From Leptasterias polaris (Eukaryota > Echinodermata > Asteroidea > Forcipulatida > Asteriidae): a DNA stretch of 64,000 nt. Of this stretch, positions 47,911 to 59,100 are shown piece after piece. Made by a program: the position numbers and the translations under genes. Below the pieces are notes generated by a model. The model did not search any database and was not told where the DNA came from. It saw only the letters and a list, made by a program, of their open reading frames with translations. The DNA lies in NCBI GenBank assembly GCA_037783415.1, contig JAZGTN010000037.1:3720001-3784000 (forward strand), read 5' to 3'. Each line of letters starts with the position of its first letter. Positions within the stretch are counted from its first letter, which is position 1.

Positions 47911-49086
47911 CTTTTAATCAACCTGATACTTTATGCATAACACTACCATGAAACGGTGGAAAACGCACATCTGAGTATGCGCTGCGCACAGGACAGGCCA
48001 ATGAGTGCCTTCTGTTGACCTCTAGCCGAGGGTGCCCTACTCAATTGACACCATGTGCATATAAAGGTGTATTTGACATTTTATTCTCACTGGATAAGAA
48101 CTTAAGTTTTGCTGAGCTGCAAAATGTTGTTCAGTAGATATTGATTGTAATCCTGAACTGTGGTTTTGTAGATCAGGCATGACATTCTTCCAATTTTAGT
48201 CTGATTTCGGAGTAGTTTTGTTTTGTTTTTTTCTTCTCCTCTCAGAAAATCATTATTAGCCACCAAAACAAATCAATGCATATACTATGTGTAGTTCGGC
48301 ACTCGACTCAATAAGTCTGTTTGTTTTATTGGCGAATTATTATGCCCGATATCCCCACCAGTGAGTGTTATTGTAACTTTAATTCAAATCTTATACAGTC
48401 TCAAGATGTTTTTGTTTAGCCCTTTTTTGTATGTTGTACTTCACAAGTTAACTTTGTGAAACAAATAATTAATGTTTCTGTCACTTTCTCCAAATGCCTG
48501 GCATGTTTTAATGAGGAGCAATTACACATCAGAAAAATATATATCAAATTACTAACCTCTTCAAAATGTTATATGTAAGTGATGTTAAATGATGTTTAGA
48601 TTTAGCTTTTGTTTCAGAACCCTAAAATGTCACAAACAAGAAAACCTTTGTTTAAATCTCTTTGTAATTTAATTGTCAGCCTTTTGTTGTATAAATTATA
48701 CGTATAGCTTTTAAACATTGTTAAATGGACACCAAAATGCACAAATTAGAAGGTTTTGTACAATTTTTTCTCAGAAATAGAACTTATATTTTGTATTGAA
48801 TAATTAGGAGAGCAGAATTTTGAGTATCCATGTGGTTTTTTAAACAAAACCATTTAATAATTTATTCTACCATTAACTATAAACTTTTTTGCAAAGTTGC
48901 TTCTCTTTATGTGAAAATAATTATGCAAGATTGACTTCAGGAAGCTTATAAATCCATCAAGATATTTACGTATATTTTTATTGTAAATGTGACGCCATTG
49001 TATCCAACCTGGTTCCTCCTATCAGTATGTTAGAGCGTGAAACCAGGCTTTCTGCTTTTTCTCACCCATAGGCCTACACTCTTGCT

Positions 49087-49300
49087 TTGCTCAGATGTAG
49101 AACAAATAGCCATTCCAACAGCTTTATTCCACATACTGCATGTTTCTCTCCATCCTACAATCTAAACTGTTTTAAGAGGAATATCAATTCCTACCTTAGC
49201 TGCCCTATGATATTTTCATCTTTAAATATTTTTCTTCTTGTGGCCCTTTACCAAGAGTGGCCTTTAAGCCTTGTTTGGGCAAACTTGCAAAAAAATATAT
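49087..49300 (+). pseudogene. LINE 3' end (jockey/CR1-like), plus strand
   Basis: RTNSHSNSFIPHTACFSPSYNLNCFKRN is a shorter, decayed version of the peptide at 40360-40590. It ends AATATATAAATAAATAACAAAG. It lies in the putative ACC 3' UTR. Confidence 0.65.
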
Positions 49301-49978
49301 AAATAAATAACAAAGTTGTTGATGAACGCAAGATTGATCCGTTAAGCCCTGCCCACAAAAACAACTGCTTAGCAACAGCGCTCACATCATCTACCAACCA
49401 ATAACTGAAAAGCACACCGTGAGTAGTCTAGGCTCCAAGACCATGGTGTTTTTACACACAACCAAACTTTGACAGATTTATGTATACTGTACATGTACAT
49501 ATACGGGATTTGAGGCATTGCATGGTGAGGTATAAATTATATTTTGTTTGCGTTAACACCATGTGTATATCTACTTGCTAGGTAGATTTTGTTCTTTGTG
49601 AACATGTCTTGCTATTTATTCTACTGCCGCGGAGTAGATTATTCGGGAGACTTCTTAGTTCTGAAAAAGTACTGTCCTGCTTTATTAACTACTACCTGGG
49701 CGGAAGGCTGGGACGACTTCTTTCACTGTACATGTATGTAATGAATAAACTACAGAGGGTGCTGTGTTATTATTATGGTATGGACACATAGTTTCTGCCA
49801 CTGGATCTTTGTGTTGACACATCACACAACACTTACAAAGTGTAGACTACAGGCAAGGCCTTAAAACCCAACACGCTTGAGAGATTTTTTAGAGTTCTCT
49901 CTCACTCAAAAGTCCAACTACATACGGTGACACAACACTCAAACTATTGAACTCTGATTATAGTCGTATCGTATGCTG

Positions 49979-50124
49979 GGGCCAATTTCACAAAGAGCTA
50001 AGATTGATCTTAACTGCTAATCAATCTTATGCTAAGCAAAGTGTGATGTCACAATACAAATCACTATGGTGATATTGACAACTCATCTTAAGATGAATCT
50101 TAGTGCTTTGTGAAATCGAGCCAT
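49979..50124. mobile_element. MITE family F2 copy
   Basis: GGGGCCAATTTCACAAAGAG to CTTTGTGAAATCGAGCC, including AAGTGTGATGTCACAATACA. It lies in the ACC/SETMAR intergenic or 3' UTR region. Confidence 0.8.
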
Positions 50125-50445
50125 GATAATCAGTTTACTGAAGTGCAGTTCTTCAGCCCAACGTAATTATTCAAACACAATTTGGAGTTGGGGCATTGTA
50201 AGGGTTATGAATTTATTTCTTCGACTAATTGCCCTCTAAAAATAAATCTTAAAGTCATGAGCTAAAAGAGGTAAAAGATAAGAAATGGTCCACTGGGTTG
50301 CTTTATGGAAAACATACAGTATAAAGATGTTACCTTTAAGATAAAGAAATTACTTCATAATTATTATAAGGTACAAGGTTATGTAGAGGTGCTTCTTGTG
50401 GTTCAATCAATAGAGACAGCACTGTAATTAATGTGCAAGAAGTGA

Positions 50446-51006
50446 GTTGGTTTATTGGTCAAAACCTCAAAATGTAATTTTGTTATGAAATAAATTTGTG
50501 ACGTAATTGAATTTTGTACAAGTAAAAAAAACAGCATTGTTTCATATGATTGGAATTTTTCAATAAAACAACTAAAAATGATTTGTAGATTCTGATTCAG
50601 CTCTGTTTCCTTCAGTTAAGAATTTAAAAAATTTGCTTCGTTTGTGCAGAAAAAGAAAAAAAATTAATTGTAGGTTTGGTGAAGTAACAGTGGTGTAACC
50701 AAAAAATCTTCATTTGGGAGGGGGGTTCTGATCGGGGTCCCCCCCCCCCCCCTCTGGTTACAGCACTGTGAAGTACATGTGTGTAGTCACCGACTGTTTT
50801 GGTTAGATTTGTATCAGTCCTTCAAGCCTCCAACCATGCAAATATCTTGTTTTAAATTGACATTATTGATGAGCAAGTGTTTCCCCCCCCCCAACCAGCT
50901 CATCAATGGCTCATTGGATTTAAACAAGGCATATGACACACTCCAACACCCACCCCTGTAAAAGGCACCCTGGGTTTGCCCCCCCCCCCCCCTGCAAATA
51001 CTTGTC
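50446..51006 (-). other. Probable SETMAR 3' UTR, with C-rich tracts
   Basis: The minus-strand stop is at 51007-51009. Minus-strand AATAAA (TTTATT on +) occurs near 50451-50456, just beyond the ACC + strand signal at 50562. The two convergent transcripts may therefore overlap by about 100 bp. Poly-C runs lie at about 50740, 50885 and 50980. A + strand reading of 50779-50961 resembles a reverse-transcriptase motif for only about 14 residues, which is too little to call. Confidence 0.4.
50562..50567 (+). terminator. Candidate poly(A) signal for ACC
   Basis: AATAAA, the last canonical signal before the convergent SETMAR gene. Earlier AATAAA sites near 49305 and 50489 are alternatives. Confidence 0.4.
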
Positions 51007-52507
51007 CTACAGTGACTCTGTCTCGTACAAACTCTCATTAAATGGCAAGAACCCAAGACATTTGTCACTCCCACAGAGGCATAGTTTCATCTTCACTTCA
51101 TCTGGAGTCTGTTTCCCACTGAGACTCGCTGGTTGCTGGTCGCCCCAATAACTGTATGTCAACTCCTCACCGACCTCAATCTGCCTCCTTGTGAACAGAG
51201 CAACCTTCGGTATGTCGTTGTCGACGCGTACCGCTATCTGGTAGAGATTCGGCTCGCAAGAGTGATTGACAAACCGTCCGATATTCCCAGTCGCCGATGG
51301 ATCAATATGAGTCCTGATGACTTTCCCGTTGGCAAGACATTCCCTGATGATCATAATGAAGTTCATATCGTCTGCCTTCTTCGCTAGAGTTCGTTTCTTT
51401 GCTTCCTCTAAAGTTAAAATCTCCCCGGCGTACTCGCAAATGAAACAATCCTTTGGTATCTGTTCCGAGACTCTCACTCCGTAACCTTTCCCGGCGTTGA
51501 ACTGAAACACCTCCAGCTTGTACTTGATGCCGTTCTGCACCACCCTGTTGATGCATTCTTGTCCGCAACGGCAGCTGCTGTTGCATTCAAATACCGGCTG
51601 TGACTGGCTGATGCCGGGGCCTTTCAGAAATTGCCCTATGGTGTTGTAGTTTGCCCCGAATCGTTGTACACATGGACAGTCCGGTGGACATGATGCCTGG
51701 GTGCACAAACAACCATCATAGACGATTTCATTTGGATGGGTATCTAGCGCAGGACCGGGCACATTGGTGGATGTGTACTGAAAAGAAAAAACTGTTAATT
51801 AAAATCTCACCACTCAATTTGTTTCCTTGCGGAATGCTATTTTGATATTATTTTTAAACACCTGTTCATGTAAAAAATTTCATTTTGGAAGTAAACAGGG
51901 AAGTGTTTTCAGGCAATAGCAACAATGAAATCACCTAGTTAGGAGGGACAAGTAATTTTTATATAATTTGGAACTCTTTATAAAATATTCGACCTTTTGC
52001 ATTTAAGGGGGGCGGGGCACGGCATTAACTTTACATGGATCCTTCAGTCATCCGAAAATAACACCACTAAACATGCATAGCGCCCTCTCGTGTGCGAAAT
52101 GGATTATAAGTGACTGGCTGAATCGGCGCTGCAGTCAAAATCATCTTCACTTCAGTGTCAAAAATTGTCAAGAACACTCTTTCCGTATACGGAAGATTGT
52201 CAGATTCTCTTTGGACCTCTTCATGAAGACGATGGAGTGAAGGAGAAACTCAGTACAAACATCGTAAGTATGTAAGATCATTTCTAATTCAATGACTGAG
52301 TATGATGAGTGAGAATAATAGACTCTCAGTCTGTGTGTGTTTAGGGACTTTAGGTGTCAACGAATTTGTCAACATCATGGTCAACAAAGAATCGTCAATC
52401 GGGGACGTGAACAAAGTTTTTATTCCAAACTTATGATTTACCTTAAATTGTAATCCTTCCGGCATTATGATGTTGTCATTATCTGTTGACATGAATTGAT
52501 CCTCCAT
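51007..52507 (-). CDS. SETMAR: SETMAR-type histone-lysine N-methyltransferase (no transposase part)
   Basis: Two exons on the minus strand: 52507-52442 (66 nt, starts MEDQFMSTDN, ends LQFK before a GTAAAT donor) and 51777-51007 (771 nt, after a TTTTCTTTTCAG acceptor). Together they give 278 residues. Exon 2 starts YTSTNVPGPALD, aligning with FQYTPDH..GPGAD of human SETMAR. It has a pre-SET Cys cluster (GCLCTQASCPPDCPC and VFECNSSCRCGQECINRVVQ), SET motifs (GYGVRV, CEYAGEIL, NIGRFVNHSCEPNL, ELTYSY), a post-SET CLCGSDKC, and the FLPFNESLY tail. Human SETMAR methylates histone H3 (K4/K36 reported) in the nucleus. Only anthropoid primates have the fused mariner domain, so its absence is expected. 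The start is chosen for its good context (A at -3, G at +4); an in-frame ATG lies upstream at 52615 in a poor context. Confidence 0.92.
51778..52441 (-). other. SETMAR intron 1
   Basis: A 664-bp intron with a clear donor (AAG|GTAAAT) and acceptor (TTTTCTTTTCAG). It includes a 14-bp perfect palindrome TTCCGTATACGGAA near 52185, two ETS-like half sites facing each other. No other feature is seen. Confidence 0.8.
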
Positions 52508-53107
52508 ATTAATTATATTTCTAGTATATGGGGAGCAAACGTCCGGATGAATAAGTTGATAAACTTGCTTGCCATCACTCACTGTGGACTGCCTTTTCGA
52601 AATAAAAATACACATACTTATTCAGGTACCGCCGGTCCTTTCATGTGGTAGTCATCATGATCATATGGGACGTTCGGGTGCCATACTTGTGGTTTGTTAA
52701 TAATTTGTTATTGTAAATTGTGAAATTTTATTTCAAAACACCAGTTGCTTTTAAAAATTATGTTAAGCTTAAAAGTATCCTTAAATAATGTGAAGAAAAA
52801 GAAAAAATGCATTGCCATTCTAAGTGAACTATTGAAAGTCCTTTCTATTTAAAGAAAAAGCTTAATTAATTTTATTTTGAGGAAATCTTGAAAGTCAAAG
52901 AAAGAAACAAAAACACATTTTGTATAGCATTTGTCGCTGTTTAACTTAGTTTCTAAATGCTCACAATTATAGTTCAACTTAATGTTACCTCTTTTCGACT
53001 GGAGAAGGGAATATTTGTTAACAAAACTTAGTTTTAATTATCAAATTTGTACATTTTATTTCCCCAGATTTGGAGAATAGACAAACACTAACACTTTTAA
53101 CAGAAAC
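52508..53107. promoter_or_regulatory. Head-to-head intergenic region, possible shared promoter of SETMAR and SET
   Basis: Only 600 bp separates the two start codons, which face away from each other. The region is AT-rich with no clear TATA box or CpG island. A polypyrimidine tract ending in CCCCAG at about 53067 may be the 3' splice site of a 5'-UTR intron of the SET chaperone gene, which would put its transcription start further upstream and shrink or remove the gap. The shared promoter is an inference from layout only. Confidence 0.4.
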
Positions 53108-56100
53108 ATGGACGGACATTCACCTCAAAAACAGGCTAAAATCACAGACTCAGAACCAGGTCCATCAGAAATTCCGACAACATCAAAGCCCAAGGAACCC
53201 ACCCCTCAAATCTCAGAAGACAACGACTTCAACGAGCAGGACGCTACTCTGGATATCCTTGAGCAGATTGATAATTGTCAGGGAGAAATTGAGAACCTGA
53301 ACGAAGCTGCAAGTGAAGAAATCATACGCATCGAAGAAAAGTACAACGGACTACGAAAACCTTACACCAATAAACGCAATGAGTTCATTCTGAAAATACC
53401 AAATTTCTGGATCTGCACTGTATCCTTGAAATATTTATCTAAACACAGTTTGGACAAGTTTTCCAAATAGCAATGGAAATGTGAGTTAATTGTGACTATG
53501 AGTTGCCGGGCCTTGTAAATTACACCAGACTGCAGGCCCAAGGCCAGTGATTTTAGCATCGGGGCCAGTTAATTCGCGACCTGACAAGTCTGGTAGTCTT
53601 GTGTTTTTCAAATCACTGTGTGACTCTTCAATTTAAAAACAAATTATGTTCATTTACTTTGAGTCTGATATCAATTCTGTTGAGTACCCTATCTAAGTTC
53701 ACACACCCCGATATGACAAATAAGATCAATCTTTTCTTAGTGCTTGTTCAAATTAACCAGCTTATAAAATAAATTGTGTTCCCATTTAGATGGTCTTTTC
53801 TCATTTTGATTCTTGGCTTGTAAGAATAATTCTGGTCGAGTAAAAATGATGAGCTACAAGCTTTACAGTCTCATAGATTTTCTTCCAAATTCGAGCCCTG
53901 GCTGTGTTAATGCTGAAAAGAGCTTAACAATGCAGGAATCAAAAGTTCAACAATTCGTCGCATTTTTCTCACAGTGACGAATCAGCAATTTTTAGCAAAT
54001 CGAGGTTTTTGCAGTTTTAGGGTTAGTTTGTCTTCTGAATTCATTTCTGAAGGTTTTGAACCAAAATAATGTCTAATTTTAAAGATATAAAGACACCATG
54101 TTGGCGAATATGTTTGAAGGCTAATAAATGTTTCTTTACATACTGACGAATAAGTGATTCGCCACTCCGTAAACAAATAAATAGACCCTTTTGTTTTTTA
54201 CAAAGTGACGAATAGGCAAATGCGCTGGTAACCACTCCAGTTATGAGTGACTTATCAATGAAATGCCAGGTACCATCAGTTTCTCTTAAATACAACACAG
54301 TATTGATTTGCCGACTCCACTAGCTTGTCTTCAATATGCAGTCAAAAAGGTAATTATACTGTAGACAGATGTACATTTATTTAATTTTGTTTGCCACAAG
54401 TATACAAAATTACCTTGTGTTTGTGTTTGAAAGAGTACACACTGTCGCCGTACTACTTTAATAAAGGCCACACACAACGATACACATTAACGTTATACAT
54501 AGAGGTCAAGTTAACAGTCACACACAACGTTCAAGTTAACACTAACACTAACAGTCACTGTTAACTTGCATGTTGTGTCTGAAACCTAACATGCACAATA
54601 ATCGTGTATCAGTTTTGACCTACATAGAACAACGTATGTGGAACTAAACGTGACAACTGATCATACACACTCCACTTTTATTTTAAGCTTGCGTGATATT
54701 AATACAACGTATTTTTGTATACAAGGCCTAACACGAAACAGCTTATTTATGCTAAGACTACATGCGCTAAATGTTTAGCCTAAATTAACAAAAAAGGCTT
54801 CATGTGTTTGATTTATTGCTTAACAGTTATGGCCCAATTAAAACTACAGAAAAAGACAAACCTACAGCACTTATCAGTTACATGAGATCAAGTGTGTATG
54901 TTCCTTGAAGAAATATGTAACGCTATGTGCTAGTATTAGTAAGCATGATCAAAATCAGCTTAAATAGTTTTTTTTTCTAGTGTCGTAGAAGGCTATAATC
55001 TGGCTCTTAAAAATTAAGTTTTGTTGATGTAACATTATCTAAATGAGTTAATGTTGCAAATATAAAACGTTTAAGAGACCCTTCCCTTAGTCTATACTGT
55101 CCTCCATCAGTAGGCCTAGTGGTGAATGATTTAGTTATTTTTATGTGGGTGTCACCTTAAGTTATATAGGAAAGTGAGACTCTAGCAATACATAGACCTC
55201 TATTACTTCAGTATGTTCATTACGGGTTCGCATAACTATTCGTAAATGTTGGTCATGCAAAGTTTAAATTAAACAATTGTTTTTATATTGGCGGTAATAA
55301 TCAAGTCATTTCCATGAACATCATTTTCAAATCCATTCAATATTCAATATTCGATATACTACACTTAGTGCAAGATAGTTGACAAGATAGTTGACAAGAT
55401 AGTTGACAGAATGTCTGAATGCTTTTGACTTATCTTGAAATTTTCACATGTTCTTTTTGTTACTTAGAATAACCTACCCCAGCCCAGGATCTGACGTGCT
55501 GGTGAAATGGGAGGATGGTTCGACCAATGTAGTCAAGGTGGAGGAATTGCGAGCAGAAGCAAGCGATGTCCTCAAAAAGGGAAGCATTGTTAAAATGTGG
55601 TGGAAGCCACAAAATAAATGGTGGATGGCAAAAGTCATTGCATTCGAAGGTGACGACTACAGCAGTGAAGATGAACTTCACGAAGACGACGACAACATAC
55701 CCCTCGCTCGCCTCTTTGAGACATTACAAAAGCAGCATGAAGATACTCCCTGTTGTGAAACAGTAAATTGCACTTCAGAAGTATGGGCAGCTTGTTTAAC
55801 CTGTCAGTGCTTCCTCTGCTTCCAGCACTTCGAGGAAAGTCCACCATGCCACCTTCACAATAAGTGGGTACCTGCTCCTGCTCCACAGAAGCCCAACTGC
55901 GCTGTTGTCGATCTTGAAGACGTTCCGCTCTACCAAATTTTAAGCGACAACACTGACCCGTCACAAGGCGTAGACATTGAAAACCTCCATGCAAACATAG
56001 TTCCCTTGTTCTCAAACGTTCCGGCATCTGTTTGTGATGAGGATACACCAGAACCTTCCTCTTTTGTTACCATTGAAGACCAAGAACAAAGAGTACCAGT

Positions 56101-59100
56101 CAATCCCTTATCTCCTCAACCAGAAGATTTTATTGTTGAAGGCAGCCAACACGAGGATCTCGACACTATGCCCAGTATTAAAGATAGTGCTTTGTCAACT
56201 AAAACAACACGAAAAATTCTCAGAAATATGGGTATGTCATACACAAATGCATCCAACAAGGTTGTCCCATCCCGTCGAGGACTTAAACCCACCTGCAGTG
56301 GAGTTATGTGCTCTAAGAAAAACTTGGCCTGTTCATTATTTTCTTTAACGCGTAGACAAAATATTCAAAGTGCGTTTTTTGACTTGGTTAATCTAAAGGA
56401 CCAGAGGGCTTGGTTGTCAAGACATGTGCAACACTCTCATCCACGAAAAGCAGATGGGACCCGTAAAAAACGAACACTTCATTACAATCTTCCTGATGAC
56501 CAGGGTATCTCTAAAATAGTTTGTCGGATAATGTTTCTCAACACACTAGGTGTTAGTGAGCGTCAAGTAAGAACAGCTTTGAGCAAAACAAGTTATGATG
56601 GAGTAATGGAGTCTGAAAAACGTGGTGGTGTGAAAGGATCTCGTAAAAAAATACAAGAAGAATTGAAAAACGCAGCAAAAGTGCACATTAATAAGTTCCC
56701 AAGAACGGAATCTCATTATTGCCGAAAAAACAACACCAGACAATACCTGGCACCTGAACTTACAGTGAGGAAAATGTACGAGATGTACAAGGAGGAAAAT
56801 AACCCACCTCTTTCATTTAGTTTGTACTACTCAGTGTTTTCCTCGATGGATTTAAAGTTTCATAGACCCAAAAAGGACATGTGCGGTCTTTGCCAAACAT
56901 ATCATGAATCTAAGCACAACGATAGGGAGCTCCTTCAAGGAAGATACGAGACACATATTGCTGAAAAAAACAAAGTGAGAGAAATTAAATCTGACCTCAA
57001 GGAAAAATCATTGACAGACCCAAAACTTCGAGTAGCAGTTTTTGATTTACAACAAGTAATTTTTTTGCCCCTGAGTAATAGAAGTGAACTCTTTTACAAG
57101 CGCCGTCTCTCATGCTATAACTTCACCGTCTACGTATTGGATAGCAAGTTCTGTCAATGTTATCTTTGGCATGAGGGTATTGCAGCACGTGGTGCAAACG
57201 AAATAGTATCTCATTTATACAACTTTTTGTTGGAAGCTGATTCAGACGGAATCGAAGAAGTTGCTTTATTTGCGGACGGTTGCGCTGGACAAAACAAAAA
57301 TTCAATTATTCCCTCCATGATGCTAAGATTTGTTAACAATGCCAAAAATGTAAAGCAAATAACCATGCATTACTTTGAAACAGCACACGGTCAAAGTGAA
57401 GGAGATTCGGCACACAGTACTATAGAACGTGCCTTGAAGAGAGCAGGAGAGATGTTTTTACCTTCACAATTGGCAACTGTCATACGGCTTGCAAGAACAA
57501 CTCCCTACGACGTTGTACAAGTCCAGAAGAAGGACATTCTGGACTGGAAACAATACTCAGAGCAACTTGGAGTATTGAGAGTTCGCTCCTTATCAAACGG
57601 AGAGCCAATAAACTGGACAAAACTGAAGCAGTTTAGGGTTAAGCACAATCAACCGAAAACGTTGCATGTGAAGATGTCACACCTGGACAATAGCTTCAGT
57701 ATGTTACAACTTGATGATCATCAACGTCGATCGTCTGGTAGCACTCAGTCACTAAGTCATCCAAAGAGAGCGTACTTCTTAGATCTTCCGAAGTTGTCAA
57801 GCGCAAAGTACAATGACTTAATAAAATTATGCCAAGGTAACACACCTGTTGTTAGACACCCCGAACATCAACAATTCTACAAGGAGCTACCCCACTAAAT
57901 AATCACGGACCCAACCTAGACAAAAACTGGTTTCCATGATAATTTTGAAAATATCATTTAATACTTAAAGTTTAACCTGAAATCTCACAATTTTTCCCGT
58001 CATAAATTAAACTTAACATAGTACAGGTTAATTTCCAAGTATAATTTTTATTTGGTTTACAGTAACGATTAAAATGACAACAAAAATCTGATTTGTAAAT
58101 ATACTTGGTCGTAATTGTACTTGTAGATAAAACGCAAATTAGTATTCACATGAACTAAAAAAATTCGAGTACGAAAAATGAATTGTTGAATATTGTACCA
58201 TATTCGTTTACATGGTTAAGTCTAAAAGATGATGCTCATGATGTGTACTTTTTGCCAGGATTTGTTTTTATTTAAGAATGAATAATGTTTTTACTGTTTT
58301 ATGATACAATTAGTGGCAACTTTGAGTGAAACCTCTAGTCTGGGTGGAAGAAACTCAACAGTATGAATTTATAAACCAGTGGCTTTACCAATAAATGTTT
58401 TGGAGCATATAATACAATTCCTATTTCGCAAATCAGAATTTACAAAATTATTGGTGTAAACAAGGTTTTGATTGTTAAATGAAATCCTTCAAATCTAGTG
58501 CCAACAAAATCAAATGATTATTCTAAAAGTGCAAACATTGTTTATAAAATAGTTTTAAGTTTGTGTATGCTTATACAACAAATTAGTTCAATTACAAAAT
58601 AAAAATACTTGTTATTTCAATTAGGCCCCTAGTGTCCTGACGGGTATTTATTTTTTGGTATTTTTTTGGTTTTTTAACCCGGTCTGAATTTACTTTAAAG
58701 CTCCCCTCCCCTCCAATCCAGATGCCAACAACAACCATCCCGTCCGACCCAATCCACCCCACAAAATCCACTCTCTCCTCCCCACTCAAAAAAGAAGGAA
58801 TTCTGGATCAGTGCTTCACTCAGGATTTTACCGTGAAATATCATGTTTAAGACAAATGAAAATTTAAGACGTGTTAAAAAAAAATGCATTAGGCCTAATG
58901 GTGATATTACTGACGAATAAGCCCTAGAGCGTTGACTTGTTTTTTTACAGACTGACGAATTGGGCACAAAAGTGACGAATAAGCCCCAGAGCGTAGATTT
59001 ATTTTTTTACAGACTGACGAATTGGGCACAAAAAGTGACGAACAAGCGCGTAAAAGACAACAATGTTTTTTACATACTGACGAATAGGTTTATGAGGTTA

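Larger units (their letters stand above)
46762..50580 (+). other. Probable ACC 3' UTR and downstream region
   Basis: No coding exon was found between the ACC stop and the convergent SETMAR gene. Possible + strand poly(A) signals include ATTAAA near 47156, AATAAA near 49305 and 50489, and AATAAA at 50562-50567. The region holds a tandem repeat, a SINE-like relic (47630-47910), a MITE (47930-48066), a LINE 3' end (49087-49300) and another MITE (49979-50124). Which poly(A) site is used cannot be told. 48070-49080 is AT-rich with nothing recognised. Confidence 0.5.

Noticed and set aside
50779..50961. Short ORF with LDLNKAYDTLQH, like reverse-transcriptase motif A
   Set aside because: Only about 14 residues match and neither side continues a reverse transcriptase. 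It could be chance or a very old remnant.
51007..51762. 251-codon SETMAR frame starting at MPGPALDT
   Set aside because: That start is a GTG codon inside the exon. Homology and the TTTTCTTTTCAG acceptor show the exon begins at 51777 (YTSTNVPGP) and joins an upstream exon.
55635..56048. 137-codon minus-strand ORF inside the transposase gene
   Set aside because: A shadow of the long + strand frame, with no homology or codon logic.
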